Shown: positions 49,341 through 57,769, numbered from the stretch's first letter. The stretch is DNA of 64,000 nt from Shewanella decolorationis S12 (GCF_000485795.1 NZ_AXZL01000060.1:1-64000), one strand, 5' to 3'. The notes: a model not told the origin generated them from the sequence alone. Program-made: numbers and translations.

Positions 49341-49837
49341 TACAGATAACCGCGTTCGGCAAGCGAAACGCAGCCCTCGGATGCGACCACGACATGGTCA
49401 AGCGTTCGAATATCAACAAGTGACAAGGCGTCACGAAGTCGATGAGTGATGCGTTTATCAGCTTCACTGGGTTCAGGATCACCCGATGGATGGTTATGAA
49501 CCAGTATCACTGCTGCCGCATTAAATTCCAACGCCCGCTTTGTTACTTCCCTTGGATACACGCTCGCTGCATCTAAAGTGCCTTTGAACAGCTCTTCAAA
49601 TCGAATAACGCGATGCTTTGTATCAAGAAACAGCACGCCAAAGACTTCGTGCTCATACTCGTGCATCAGTGTTTGCAGGTATGAGAACGCCGATGATGGC
49701 TGTTCAATTTTGCGACCTTTACTCAATCGACCACGGGCAAGCTTGAGCGCCATATCTAAGATATCCGCTTCAGTCACTTGCTCAGGAACGATGTAAGTAC
49801 CGGCTTCTTCGCCAGCTAAGAATTTTTTGTTTTTCAT
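49340..49837 (-). CDS. radC: RadC-family JAB/MPN protein
   Basis: The metal motif of RadC is intact: LVHNHPSGDPEPSEAD (HxHPSG...D) after HEVFGVLFLDTKHRVIRFEELFKGTLDAA. The frame can be opened to 49870. The ATG at 49837 is preferred because it has AGGAG and lies directly behind a two-hairpin leader; it gives 165 residues. Chromosomal RadC has an added N-terminal HhH region, absent here, as usual for plasmid/ICE copies. Its molecular role is unknown. Confidence 0.88.
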   Translation of the reverse strand: MKNKKFLAGEEAGTYIVPEQVTEADILDMALKLARGRLSKGRKIEQPSSAFSYLQTLMHEYEHEVFGVLFLDTKHRVIRFEELFKGTLDAASVYPREVTKRALEFNAAAVILVHNHPSGDPEPSEADKRITHRLRDALSLVDIRTLDHVVVASEGCVSLAERGYL

Positions 49838-49901
49838 AGGAGTCTCCAAAAAAAACGGAGACGAACCCATGTCCTGAAGGGGACGGAATCGTCCCCGCAG
49901 G
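49838..49901 (-). promoter_or_regulatory. Two-hairpin leader of radC
   Basis: Hairpin B: CCTG-GGGGAC paired with GTCCCC-CAGG (49873-49901), with small internal mismatches. Hairpin A: GTCTCC (49842-49847) with GGAGAC (49857-49862). In the RNA, hairpin A's 3' arm GGAGAC runs into the SD before AUG 49837. Confidence 0.8.
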
Positions 49902-49919
49902 GTGGTAAAATTGATGTGG

Positions 49920-51575
49920 TTACTGAATTAACAGTTGTTGTGTTACTTCGAATAACTCACGCTTCAGATCTTTGACGTCGTTAATCACGATGCTTTGAGG
50001 AAAGAATTTCTCAACACTGCGTGTTTGAATCCCGATCCCCAGCAGCTCAAAGCCACTGCGTCTGCACCGATCAACAATGTCATGCGTAGCAGCCCAATCA
50101 TCTGGGTCACCATCCGTTAGCACTATCATTAGCTTTCGCTTCTGTTTTTGTGCTAACAAACTGTTTGCCGCAAACCACATCGCTTGTGCCATAGGCGTAC
50201 AACCTCGTGGTTTTTGGTCAAAACAGGCGGCCCGATGTCGAACCGATTGCTTGGGCAATAACGCGATAGAAACTTCCTGATGAATACCAGGAAAATAACT
50301 GACCGCAGGTACAACACCCGGTATACCTTCCAATGCAATGGCCAAAGCCAAAGCGGCTTCATTGGCAACATGAAAGTACTTGCGATTACCTTCGCCAATG
50401 GGTTTACCCATTGAGCCCGATATATCGACAAGCAAGTGCACAGCAGCATTGGGCGCAATGCGCGGCTGCCTTTGAATAAACAATCTCGACTCACCTGCTT
50501 GGGAAGCGGCAAGACGATGGGTTGCAACTCGAAGACCGTGCCGTTTGGCATGACTCCTATTGTCCTGACTGGACTGAACCATACCTCTAAGTCGGGCTCG
50601 AATTTGAGCCGACTCAGACGCCGATAAGGTCAAGATGGCCTCATCACCTAACATAGCTTGCTCTGCTTGGGGCAAACTGAGAGGTGTGACGCCCTGATGT
50701 CCTTCAGCTTGTTCCGACAACACTTCTGCCACTTGGGCAAAGGTATCGGGTTCAAACTGAGCGGCACTGGCCTCTAGGGCTTGTCGCAAATTGTCAGCTT
50801 GATCAGAGTTATCTGAATCCCCCGTTTCAGCAGCATCCCCTGTTGCAGACGAACCTGTTTCCGGGGTTTGACTGTCACTACTGCTATTGCTGTCATTACT
50901 CGCATCTTGTCCAATGTCATCACCGCCATCAGCATCAGACTCATCCTGTGGTGGACGAGATTCTTCTTCCAACATGGCAACGATGGCATCGACAAGTTTC
51001 AGCACTTCACCTGTAGATGCAAGGCTAGGCACTGCTGTCAGCATGGCGCTTAACCGGCTCATCGCTGCGGCAGGAAAGAGTTGTCTCACTCTTTCATCAA
51101 CCGCTTGATACAGATGTGTCAGCGATTTCTGACCCAGAAAATGGCATCTCAAGCGGAACAACAACCATGCTTGCAAGTTAGATGCAGGCTCAAGCTGTTC
51201 AGGTACACACATTTGCTGTGTGTCCACCATGTACTCAATCACTTGCGAAATACTGCGCCGGGTTCCGGGGTAATCCTTTGCCAATTCGTTTTCAATGCGA
51301 ACGTCCTCAATGATATTGAGAAGTGCCTTACGGATCGGCTTGGACGACGCCTTCTGCACCATGTCAAAATTGGTATGCCGAATATGCGCCGCTTCATGAG
51401 CCAGATAACCCCAAGCTATCTGTTGATAGTGTGGGTCGTCTGGGTTTGCTGTTGGGATCACAATCCGCTCACCATCGGTAAACGCATCTTGTCCTTGAAT
51501 AAGCACCTTCACACCAAACTTTTCGCCATAAGCTGCGGCAACGATTGGCAGTGCGTTTTTTAATGGATGATTCAT
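49920..51575 (-). CDS. CobT-like VWA-domain protein
   Basis: The 551-residue protein has an N-terminal M48-like AHEAAHIRH segment (about residue 58), a Ser/Asp-rich acidic middle (about 215-265), and a C-terminal von Willebrand A domain with a MIDAS motif (VHLLVDISGSMGKP, about residue 365; LMIVLTDGDPDDW). It resembles CobT/BatA-type partners of MoxR/CobS AAA+ ATPases. The AAA+ gene lies four genes upstream in the same operon. The pair probably forms a metal-dependent remodelling machine; its target is unknown. A strong two-hairpin leader precedes it. Confidence 0.82.
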   Translation of the reverse strand: MNHPLKNALPIVAAAYGEKFGVKVLIQGQDAFTDGERIVIPTANPDDPHYQQIAWGYLAHEAAHIRHTNFDMVQKASSKPIRKALLNIIEDVRIENELAKDYPGTRRSISQVIEYMVDTQQMCVPEQLEPASNLQAWLLFRLRCHFLGQKSLTHLYQAVDERVRQLFPAAAMSRLSAMLTAVPSLASTGEVLKLVDAIVAMLEEESRPPQDESDADGGDDIGQDASNDSNSSSDSQTPETGSSATGDAAETGDSDNSDQADNLRQALEASAAQFEPDTFAQVAEVLSEQAEGHQGVTPLSLPQAEQAMLGDEAILTLSASESAQIRARLRGMVQSSQDNRSHAKRHGLRVATHRLAASQAGESRLFIQRQPRIAPNAAVHLLVDISGSMGKPIGEGNRKYFHVANEAALALAIALEGIPGVVPAVSYFPGIHQEVSIALLPKQSVRHRAACFDQKPRGCTPMAQAMWFAANSLLAQKQKRKLMIVLTDGDPDDWAATHDIVDRCRRSGFELLGIGIQTRSVEKFFPQSIVINDVKDLKRELFEVTQQLLIQ

Positions 51576-51634
51576 GGGAGTCTCCTAATCATTAGGGGGA
51601 ATACTCCCTCAGCGGGAGCGTTTCCCCGCTGGGA
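51576..51634 (-). promoter_or_regulatory. Two-hairpin leader of the VWA gene
   Basis: Hairpin B: AGCGGG (51611-51616) with CCCGCT (51625-51630). Hairpin A (51576-51608): outer GGGAGT/ACTCCC and inner CCTAAT/ATTAGG. The RNA right arm holds AGGAG right before AUG 51575. Confidence 0.8.
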
Positions 51635-51644
51635 ATGTAAGTGT

Positions 51645-52085
51645 TTAAACCTGTGCTTTTAGCTTATCCAGGTCGTATTTTTGACCTAACCAAGCCACCA
51701 ATTGAGCTGGACTCTCGTGCTGCTCAAATGACGTTTTAAGCTGGTCTAAACTCAGGATGTCATCCAATGTCAGACCGTACTGGTCTTGTAACTGAGTAGA
51801 CACCTCGTGTTGATATTGCAGCCAGGCACGCTCAAAAGCGGTTTGCTGCAATGCCATGTTTGGAACAAACACCATGGCCGTTACCCAAGCTCCTTGTGCG
51901 TCCGCATCTGCGATCAGCACAGGGTTCTTGGGGATCACGACACTATGTGTTGAGTACGACCGTTGTACTAACATTCGACAACACGCCACTTCTGGTATTG
52001 ATTCACTTTCAACAGCATCAGTCACACCACGAAAATGCGGTTCAAACTGGTTCAGTTGGCTGGGGTAATGGATGGTTGATTGCAT
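51645..52085 (-). CDS. 146-residue conserved ICE protein
   Basis: The soluble protein begins MQSTIHYPSQLNQFEPHFRG and has a C-terminal helical half (AFERAWLQYQHEVSTQLQDQYGLTLDDIL). No family recognised. It lies between the VWA gene and the DUF3150-like gene, each with its own leader, and may serve the AAA+/VWA module. Confidence 0.6.
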   Translation of the reverse strand: MQSTIHYPSQLNQFEPHFRGVTDAVESESIPEVACCRMLVQRSYSTHSVVIPKNPVLIADADAQGAWVTAMVFVPNMALQQTAFERAWLQYQHEVSTQLQDQYGLTLDDILSLDQLKTSFEQHESPAQLVAWLGQKYDLDKLKAQV

Positions 52086-52143
52086 AATTTCCTCTTACTT
52101 AGTTCAGAGGACAAGCGCCCTTCAGGGCAACATGCCCTCAAGG
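52086..52143 (-). promoter_or_regulatory. Two-hairpin leader of the 146-residue gene
   Basis: Hairpin B: CCTT-GGGC with GCCC-AAGG (52119-52143). Hairpin A: CCTCT (52091-52095) with AGAGG (52106-52110). The RNA right arm AGAGGA is the SD of AUG 52085. Confidence 0.78.
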
Positions 52144-52146
52144 ACG

Positions 52147-53100
52147 TTAAAAATAAAATGAGTTTGGTACAGTCGAACCAAGGTTTGGTCTGACGGTTGG
52201 TTGGGGTATTGCACGCAAGTTATCTGCCTGAGCAGATACTGGCTGTGCGGGTTTAGGTTCAGGTTTGGGCATCAGTTGTCTGATATCCAATTGACCTTCA
52301 CCGTGCATTCTCATCTTGTCTGGATCAGACAAAATTAAAATGGTCGCCATCAGTTCGTGATAGAGATTGTCTGTCACAGGGCCGGCCTTCGGCAGACGAA
52401 CAAATAAATTGTCCATCGCTTCAACCATTGGCTGAACTCGGTGATCCAGGAATGACAAACCATCCAACTTGTCTCTTAACCGCTTCAGAGGATTAAGGGC
52501 ACGCTGACTGATTTGATTCTTTCCTGCAACGGAACGCTCAAACAGTTCATTGGCATCACGAGCCACCTCCCTAAAGAGGGTGTGCCCCATGCCATTGACC
52601 TTGTCATCTAAGCCGCCAGCTTGTTCAGCCGGTTGCATTCGATAGATGGCATAATCGAACTGAAGCCGTTGTTCCACGTCTTCGATGGGTGATAATGCAC
52701 GCCGGATTGCATCTGCAAAATCCGGGTGTTTTGCAACCCAGTCAAAAGTCACCTGATCATAGTTGTCCAAGAACAACTGCTTGCACTGCGCAAACTCCTG
52801 ACCGATCCGGTCAAGCTCTGGAACAATCTGATCAATTCGGTCTTCAGGGACGGCATAGCCACCTAAAAACCGCACACCGACTTGCTCACACAAGCGCTGC
52901 GCTTCTTTCTTAAGCCTTTCAAAGTTCGCCAATGCCTCAGGGTCGCAAATTTTTTTACTCCCTAAGCTGGCAACATCCTTCGGTGGAAGTTGGCTGCCAT
53001 TGGCTAGTCTGAAATCTTCAGGCCTTAGTTTTTTTCTACCGCTCCAGATGGAACAGTCGATGTGACAAATCAAAAGTTTGTCGAGGGTTTGAATACTCAT
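52147..53100 (-). CDS. DUF3150-like protein
   Basis: The 317-residue protein fits DUF3150: LDKLLICHIDCSIWSGRKKLRPEDF at the start, a CEQVGVRFLGGYAVPEDRIDQIVPELDRI centre and a long helical body, then a Pro-rich linker. It ends -NSFYF, like two other proteins of the operon. DUF3150 genes are often found with CobS/CobT-like AAA+ and VWA genes, as here. Function unknown. The stop region shares a 19-bp identical block with that of exo. Confidence 0.7.
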   Translation of the reverse strand: MSIQTLDKLLICHIDCSIWSGRKKLRPEDFRLANGSQLPPKDVASLGSKKICDPEALANFERLKKEAQRLCEQVGVRFLGGYAVPEDRIDQIVPELDRIGQEFAQCKQLFLDNYDQVTFDWVAKHPDFADAIRRALSPIEDVEQRLQFDYAIYRMQPAEQAGGLDDKVNGMGHTLFREVARDANELFERSVAGKNQISQRALNPLKRLRDKLDGLSFLDHRVQPMVEAMDNLFVRLPKAGPVTDNLYHELMATILILSDPDKMRMHGEGQLDIRQLMPKPEPKPAQPVSAQADNLRAIPQPTVRPNLGSTVPNSFYF

Positions 53101-53166
53101 AGTGCATCCTCATGCGAGATGGGGACACACCACTCCCAACAGGAGCAATGGCCCCCGTTTGGGTGG
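53101..53166 (-). promoter_or_regulatory. Two-hairpin leader of the DUF3150-like gene
   Basis: Hairpin B: CCCAAC (53133-53138) with a GTTTGGG arm (53157-53163), less regular than others. Hairpin A: CAT-CTC with GAG-ATG (53105-53120). GAGGATG near AUG 53100 is in the RNA right arm. Confidence 0.6.
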
Positions 53167-53198
53167 AAGTAGTTGACGCGCTAATGGCAATACCACTA

Positions 53199-53966
53199 TC
53201 AGAAATAGTAATTTTGCGAATCAGGCGACGATTGGTTGAGATCGATTTTCGCAGGCATTAAGTCCAGTGCTTCAGCTATCGGGCGAACCCGCTCTAAATC
53301 ACTGCCTAGCAACCGCAATACATCTTTTTCCAACTTCAGTTGGTCGGATACTTCTATCCCTTCAGGACTCGCTACTGTGAGCGAACACAGTGGTGGTAAT
53401 TGACGCTTAAAGGCCAGTAACAGCAACAACGGCCAAGGGCCATCATCAGTGTTAACAATGCCAGCGCCTTCACCTGACACCATGCTGATTTGATTGGTAC
53501 TAGGTAATCCGCTTTTGCAAAACCCTAATGACCATTCTCCAATCCTGACCTGGTTATCATCAATGACAGCCAAGCCATAGGCTTCAAGCAGCTTTGCCAT
53601 ATCGAACAACGCTTTTTGCGCCAGCGAGATTTGGCCATTGACGTCCTTGCGAGTACGAAACTCCCAACTGACGTTATTGGCGCACGCGACACTATCTAGC
53701 GCATTTGAGAGTTCAAATGGCCGCCCTTGATGATCAATGCCGACGTGTCCAACCAATCGATAACCCTTGTTGATTTTCTCATTGATTCTTCGGTCTGCTT
53801 CTGCGTTAGGATCAGTCGAGTCAATCAATCGCTGCTGCGACAATTGACCAGCTTTTCCAAACCGAACTTCAATCGTCCGGGAATCTGATCCAACGTAAAT
53901 GGCCCATTCTTTGGCTGTCCCATCAGAATGACTGTAACGGTAAAGAGCAAAGCACTTTTCCATCAT
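53199..53966 (-). CDS. WGR-like domain protein of the AAA+/VWA module
   Basis: The N-terminus (MEKCFALYRYSHSDGTAKEWAIYVGSDSRTIEVRFGKAGQLSQQRL) resembles a WGR domain, a nucleic-acid-linked module. About 170 further residues lack a known family, and the protein ends -SQNYYF. The ATG at 53966 shares a base with the AAA+ stop (TGATG), so it is coupled to that gene and has no leader. A TTG at 53969 is a less likely start. Role unknown; probably works with the AAA+ ATPase. Confidence 0.6.
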   Translation of the reverse strand: MMEKCFALYRYSHSDGTAKEWAIYVGSDSRTIEVRFGKAGQLSQQRLIDSTDPNAEADRRINEKINKGYRLVGHVGIDHQGRPFELSNALDSVACANNVSWEFRTRKDVNGQISLAQKALFDMAKLLEAYGLAVIDDNQVRIGEWSLGFCKSGLPSTNQISMVSGEGAGIVNTDDGPWPLLLLLAFKRQLPPLCSLTVASPEGIEVSDQLKLEKDVLRLLGSDLERVRPIAEALDLMPAKIDLNQSSPDSQNYYF

Positions 53967-54925
53967 CAATCCTCCCAGTGGTCACCGAAGACATCAGCGG
54001 CAATACGGTGAATGGCTTCTCGTTGCTCCAACTCAGCACGAGCCGTCAAAGACCGAACCAGTGCATACTCCACTGCGTTAGGAGCACCTTTGAAAGCAAG
54101 TGTTAACTTTGCCCAGCGCACCAAGGTCCTTGTGGACATGGTGATACTAAGCTCAGCACCGCCATCCGCGCCGCCAATAAAAAGACGACGGATGTCACCT
54201 GCTACTTTCACCATTTTTTGGCGAAAGACTTCTGGCAAGCCCGGCGCAACGTTCTCCAGAATGGCTTCCTCTACAGATGGCTCTGCATAGGTCGCTTCAA
54301 TGATTCTAAAGCGATCAAGGAAAGCCAAATTCTGTTGAAGCACGCCTTGATACAAGCCCGTTTGATCACCGCTGCCCGCACTGTTGCCGGTTGCGATAAA
54401 ACGAAACTTGTTATGTGGCATGATGATCTCACCGCCATTTTGTGCGATGACCAACGGGGCACCTTCCAAAATGTCATTGAGTCCAGCCAGTTCAGCAGGC
54501 TCAGCAAGATCCATTTCATTAATGATCAGCATATGGCCATGCTTGACAGCCAGTGCCAGCGGTCCATACACAAAGGTCATGTTGCCATTAACCAGCGTGT
54601 GGTGACCGATAAGATCGGACAACTCCAATCTACCATGAGCAGTAATTTGCTGAACAGGCCAATTCAATCGAGAAGCAACTTGGCAAATTAGCGAGGTCTT
54701 ACCGCATCCAGTGGGGCCTGTAATATACAAACCGTCACCGTCTGGGTTAGACAAAAACGCCAATACGTCACGTAAGTCTTCTTTTCTAAAAACATACTCG
54801 TCCTTGCGAACGGGAATGTTTGGATGGGTAGTGTCGGCACTAAATCCTTCCAGAACGAAAGCATCAGGAGCCGGGACATTAAACGCTTGATTCACTTGAA
54901 CCAAAAATGGGGATTGTTCAGTCAT
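53966..54925 (-). CDS. CobS/MoxR-like AAA+ ATPase
   Basis: The 319-residue protein has Walker A GPTGCGKTS, a Walker B HMLIINEMDLA with the Glu, sensor 1 (FIATGNSAGSGD) and an arginine-finger region (FLDRFRIIEATY). This is the CobS/MoxR branch, which partners with VWA proteins. The frame extends to 54964, but the ATG at 54925 lies behind the leader with SD GAGG, so I chose it. It heads a unit with the WGR-like gene, DUF3150, the 146-residue gene and the VWA gene. Confidence 0.87.
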   Translation of the reverse strand: MTEQSPFLVQVNQAFNVPAPDAFVLEGFSADTTHPNIPVRKDEYVFRKEDLRDVLAFLSNPDGDGLYITGPTGCGKTSLICQVASRLNWPVQQITAHGRLELSDLIGHHTLVNGNMTFVYGPLALAVKHGHMLIINEMDLAEPAELAGLNDILEGAPLVIAQNGGEIIMPHNKFRFIATGNSAGSGDQTGLYQGVLQQNLAFLDRFRIIEATYAEPSVEEAILENVAPGLPEVFRQKMVKVAGDIRRLFIGGADGGAELSITMSTRTLVRWAKLTLAFKGAPNAVEYALVRSLTARAELEQREAIHRIAADVFGDHWED

Positions 54926-54990
54926 GGTAAACCTCATCTGTTTTGACGAGGCCCCATGCCCCAACAGGGACTGAAGTCCCCGTCGGGTGG
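54926..54990 (-). promoter_or_regulatory. Two-hairpin leader of the AAA+ gene
   Basis: Hairpin B: GGGAC (54967-54971) with GTCCC (54976-54980), extended by AAC/GT and CC/GG. Hairpin A: CCTCATC (54932-54938) with GACGAGG (54945-54951). The RNA right arm GAUGAGG is the SD of AUG 54925. Confidence 0.8.
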
Positions 54991-55107
54991 TGTGTTGATT
55001 GTGGTATGGCTGTGTATGTTAGAGTTCAGCTCGCTCTATCATTCGTATCCAGCATTGGCTACGAGTGAAACTGCTTTATGATGCACTCGATGTAAGCGCA
55101 TTAGAAA

Positions 55108-55125
55108 GGAGCCGAAATCGGCTCC
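55108..55125 (-). terminator. Possible terminator/attenuator after exo
   Basis: GGAGCCGA pairs with TCGGCTCC just beyond the exo stop, followed on the minus strand by TTTCT. The U-tract is short, so partial termination is possible. It lies at the start of the 170-bp gap before the AAA+ gene, which may contain its own promoter. Confidence 0.5.
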
Positions 55126-55134
55126 AAGTGAACG

Positions 55135-56151
55135 TTAAAAATAAAATGAGCTCGGCGAGTCACCTGGCAGAACCAAGTTCTCTTGCTCAAGGCTGATTTT
55201 GATTGGTGTTTCAACGGGCTGATCTGGCTTATTGGTGCTGATGCGCAACCGCTCTTGTGGCGCTTTTCGGTAAGCGGCTAAAACCTGTTCGTCCAGCTCG
55301 CCTAATTTATCGGTGGCCAATTGCTTATAGTCCACCGTACCCGCCATCATGTAGCGGCTGAGTTTGACCCCAGCATAATCGGCATGAGCGTAGTTACCCA
55401 TCATGGCGACCAATTTTGACTGAGCTTCTCGCATTTCATCTTTCAAAGATTTGATGTGATTTTCCAGTCGGACAACTTCAGCATGTGCTGAGCAATATTG
55501 CCGAGACAGCGATGTCCAGCGGTATTGGGCTTCACCCTTGGGAACAAAACAATCTTGCTCAGGGCATTTTGACGGTTCTTTTTTAGTCTGTACTAACTCC
55601 CAAAACTGAAGCGCCGTTTCTTGCAATTCAGCTAAGAACGCCGCGTCTCGTTGTATTTCAAACTCAATCAGTTGATCCTCAAAATAGAAAACCAACCAAC
55701 CTCGCGTGCTATTGGCGACCAGTATTTGATGCTGTACTTGCACCCAATACAACTGATACGCCTCGCTTTGTTCTCTGTGAGCTTGCACATCCTCAAAAAC
55801 TGACTGGCAAGGACATTTCAATTCAACGGGTTCGCCCGCATCGTTGATGCCATCAAAGCTGGCTCGAAAGATTGCGTTATGATCGGCTTCTGCACATAGC
55901 GGCAGAAGAAAGTCATTATGCACATTCTCAAATGCTCGCCTTGCTTGAGGCTCCAACCGTATACCGCGAAGCACATTTGGATTATTCGACAGGTCTTCCG
56001 GTAATACGAATCCGGTTTTTTCTGCCCATAATCGCCAAGGTGTTTTGTAGGGTGAACGCCCCATAATAATTGGGGCTTCAGATGCCGTAACCCCTGCAAT
56101 GCGCCACTGGTGCCATGCAGGAGTACGTTGTGATAGGTCGATAACCTTCAT
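55135..56151 (-). CDS. exo: Exo, YqaJ/lambda-type alkaline exonuclease
   Basis: The 338 residues equal the SXT Exo length as I recall. Catalytic motifs: TPAWHQWRIAGVTASEAPIIMG, and FRASFDG with VELKCP (Asp and ExK of the PD-(D/E)XK fold). It digests 5' strands to give single strands for Bet, promoting recombination between ICEs. It ends -SPSSFYF. It has its own two-hairpin leader. Confidence 0.93.
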   Translation of the reverse strand: MKVIDLSQRTPAWHQWRIAGVTASEAPIIMGRSPYKTPWRLWAEKTGFVLPEDLSNNPNVLRGIRLEPQARRAFENVHNDFLLPLCAEADHNAIFRASFDGINDAGEPVELKCPCQSVFEDVQAHREQSEAYQLYWVQVQHQILVANSTRGWLVFYFEDQLIEFEIQRDAAFLAELQETALQFWELVQTKKEPSKCPEQDCFVPKGEAQYRWTSLSRQYCSAHAEVVRLENHIKSLKDEMREAQSKLVAMMGNYAHADYAGVKLSRYMMAGTVDYKQLATDKLGELDEQVLAAYRKAPQERLRISTNKPDQPVETPIKISLEQENLVLPGDSPSSFYF

Positions 56152-56214
56152 ATTGCCTCCTTTGAGGGGAGACTCCCCCGAAGGAGAGAACTCCCCTTCA
56201 GGGTTAAGTGGTTA
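56152..56214 (-). promoter_or_regulatory. Two-hairpin leader of exo
   Basis: Hairpin A: CCTC with GAGG (56156-56167), whose RNA right arm is GGAGG, the SD of AUG 56151. Hairpin B: GAAGGAGA/ TCTCC-type arms between 56170 and 56205, with alternative pairings. Confidence 0.65.
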
Positions 56215-56355
56215 CTTTGCAGCTTGTGCTAACGCTGTTTGGTGCTGAACAACACTTGCTTGAACCGAATCAATTGCCGCTTTACCGGCTTGAATCGAAC
56301 CTAAGACAAGGGCAACAACCAATACCAAGCGAAAAAGTGAGGCTGATTTAGTCAT
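56212..56355 (-). CDS. 47-residue membrane-associated peptide between bet and exo
   Basis: The frame from ATG 56355 to TAA 56212 encodes MTKSASLFRLVLVVALVLGSIQAG..., with one hydrophobic segment, possibly a signal peptide, and an Ala/Gln-rich tail (VQHQTALAQAAK). It is too short for most gene finders but has an SD (GGAGA) and one of the best-formed leaders, so it is very likely translated. Function unknown. Confidence 0.65.
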   Translation of the reverse strand: MTKSASLFRLVLVVALVLGSIQAGKAAIDSVQASVVQHQTALAQAAK

Positions 56356-56414
56356 GGAAGATCTCCAAAAAAAGACGAGACCTTCCCCCTGACGGGAGAA
56401 TAATCCCGCCAGGG
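56356..56414 (-). promoter_or_regulatory. Two-hairpin leader of the 47-residue gene
   Basis: Hairpin B (56387-56414): CCCTG-CGGGA with TCCCG-CAGGG. Hairpin A (56356-56386): GGAAG-TCTC with GAGA-CTTCC. The RNA right arm GGAGAUCUUCC ends directly at AUG 56355. Confidence 0.82.
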
Positions 56415-56436
56415 TTAGTAAAATAAATGCGTGGCG

Positions 56437-57255
56437 CTAAGAAGCTAAAGGCTGTGTGAGCGCTTTGGCTGCTTGTTGCTGTGCATTAAATATTTCTTGT
56501 TTCGCAAACGTCAGCTCAACACCTTGAAAATGTTCATTGGCATATTCCAATGCACTATTCCAAGCGTTTGAAGCTTCCGCCCGCTCGATAAGCTTGTAAA
56601 CAAGCCCTCGGGTTCGATCATCAACTTGCTCAGGTGGAATCACCGATGGCTCAACAACGTGTGTTGCTTGGCCTTCGATAATTCGCTCAGCTTCGTCTTG
56701 ATCGAAAATTCCCACAAAGCCAAACGCAATGCGGGAACACTGGATCATGGATTTATGTCTTAGCATTCGCTTAGTGTGCGTCTGCCATGGACCATCTACC
56801 CGGTAAGGGCCATTTTTGCCGTTACCTTCAAAAGGCGGTCGATAGACTTCATCCAGATACTCAGTGATTTTGACTGGGTGCGAACGGTCGCGCCGATAGA
56901 TGATGCATTCCATCCATTCCGGGCATTCTTTCGCGCCATCTAGGGAGACTTTGTTTTCTGAAGTCTTAAACTCCATGCCATCAAACTGGTCGTGTTGATT
57001 GATGATGCGAGACCATCCATCGACACCTACCACTGGAATAATTCCAGCTTGTTTATCAGGGAACGCAAAAATCTCTTTGGTGAAAGGGTTCAAGCCGTAC
57101 TGATCTGCAACCACCAAGAGCGCCATCATCTGCTCATTGGTCGGTGCACTACCGTCACGTTGCTTGAATGCTGTTGCTTTTAGGGTATCGAACAGTTTGT
57201 TTGGATCGACACTAAAGCGCTCAGCAAAGCGTTGGATTAGCTTTGGTTTTTCCAT
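56437..57255 (-). CDS. bet: Bet, RecT/Red-beta-type single-strand annealing protein
   Basis: The protein shows the Bet pattern: LFDTLKATAFKQRDGSAPTNEQMMALLVVADQYGLNPFTKEIFAFPDKQAGIIPVVGVDGWSRIIN, then ECIIYRRDRSHPVKITEYLDE. The ATG at 57255, behind CGGAGT, gives 272 residues, the length I recall for SXT Bet; a TTG at 57270 is a weaker start. Bet anneals single strands made by Exo and promotes ICE recombination independently of RecA. Confidence 0.94.
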   Translation of the reverse strand: MEKPKLIQRFAERFSVDPNKLFDTLKATAFKQRDGSAPTNEQMMALLVVADQYGLNPFTKEIFAFPDKQAGIIPVVGVDGWSRIINQHDQFDGMEFKTSENKVSLDGAKECPEWMECIIYRRDRSHPVKITEYLDEVYRPPFEGNGKNGPYRVDGPWQTHTKRMLRHKSMIQCSRIAFGFVGIFDQDEAERIIEGQATHVVEPSVIPPEQVDDRTRGLVYKLIERAEASNAWNSALEYANEHFQGVELTFAKQEIFNAQQQAAKALTQPLAS

Positions 57256-57316
57256 TGTGGACTCCGACAATCAAAGTGGGAGTCTGCCCCTGACGGGAAA
57301 GTACTCCCGGCTGGGT
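57256..57316 (-). promoter_or_regulatory. Two-hairpin leader of bet
   Basis: Hairpin B (57287-57315): CCC-CGGGA with CTCCCG-GGG. Hairpin A: GACTCC (57260-57265) with GGAGTC (57279-57284). The RNA right arm CGGAGUC holds the SD of AUG 57255. Confidence 0.78.
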
Positions 57317-57334
57317 TAAAGCGTTTTCGCTCGG

Positions 57335-57754
57335 TTAAAAATCTGGTTCAGGATAAGTTTGTGCCCAATTAGCTTGGGAGCTCGCATCATCCGCCGGTGA
57401 TGGCTCAGATGCTTTATTCACACTATCAAGAAGCAGAAACTCGTCCGCGTCCACTTCGGTCAATCGATGCTTAATGCCATCTTTCTCCCATGAGCGCGTG
57501 CGCTGAGGCCCTTGAACAAAAAGCTTCGCTCCTTTTTGGATCAAATCTTTTGCCCTTAGCCCTAACTTAAATCCACCACGATCTCGAAAAACAACCCGAT
57601 GCCATTCCGCATGCTCTTTGAGCTCATTGGATTGACGGTCGCGCCATTTCTCAGAAGTGGCCAGCGAAATGCTGGTCACCAAATCACCTGATGGATAGGC
57701 TCGCGTCTCTGGCTCAGCGCCAACGTAGCCTATGAGTGTTACTTGGTTTTTCAT
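57335..57754 (-). CDS. ssb: Single-stranded DNA-binding protein
   Basis: The 139-residue protein has an OB-fold (NQVTLIGYVGAEPETRAYPSGDLVTSISLATSEKW; EWHRVVFRDRGGFKLG; GPQRTRSWEKDGI) and a C-terminal tail ending PEPDF, comparable to the acidic tip of SSB. It protects single strands during recombination and transfer. It starts 15 bp after the previous gene with SD GAGGAGA and has no leader of its own. Confidence 0.92.
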   Translation of the reverse strand: MKNQVTLIGYVGAEPETRAYPSGDLVTSISLATSEKWRDRQSNELKEHAEWHRVVFRDRGGFKLGLRAKDLIQKGAKLFVQGPQRTRSWEKDGIKHRLTEVDADEFLLLDSVNKASEPSPADDASSQANWAQTYPEPDF

Positions 57755-57769
57755 GATGTTCTCCTCGTC

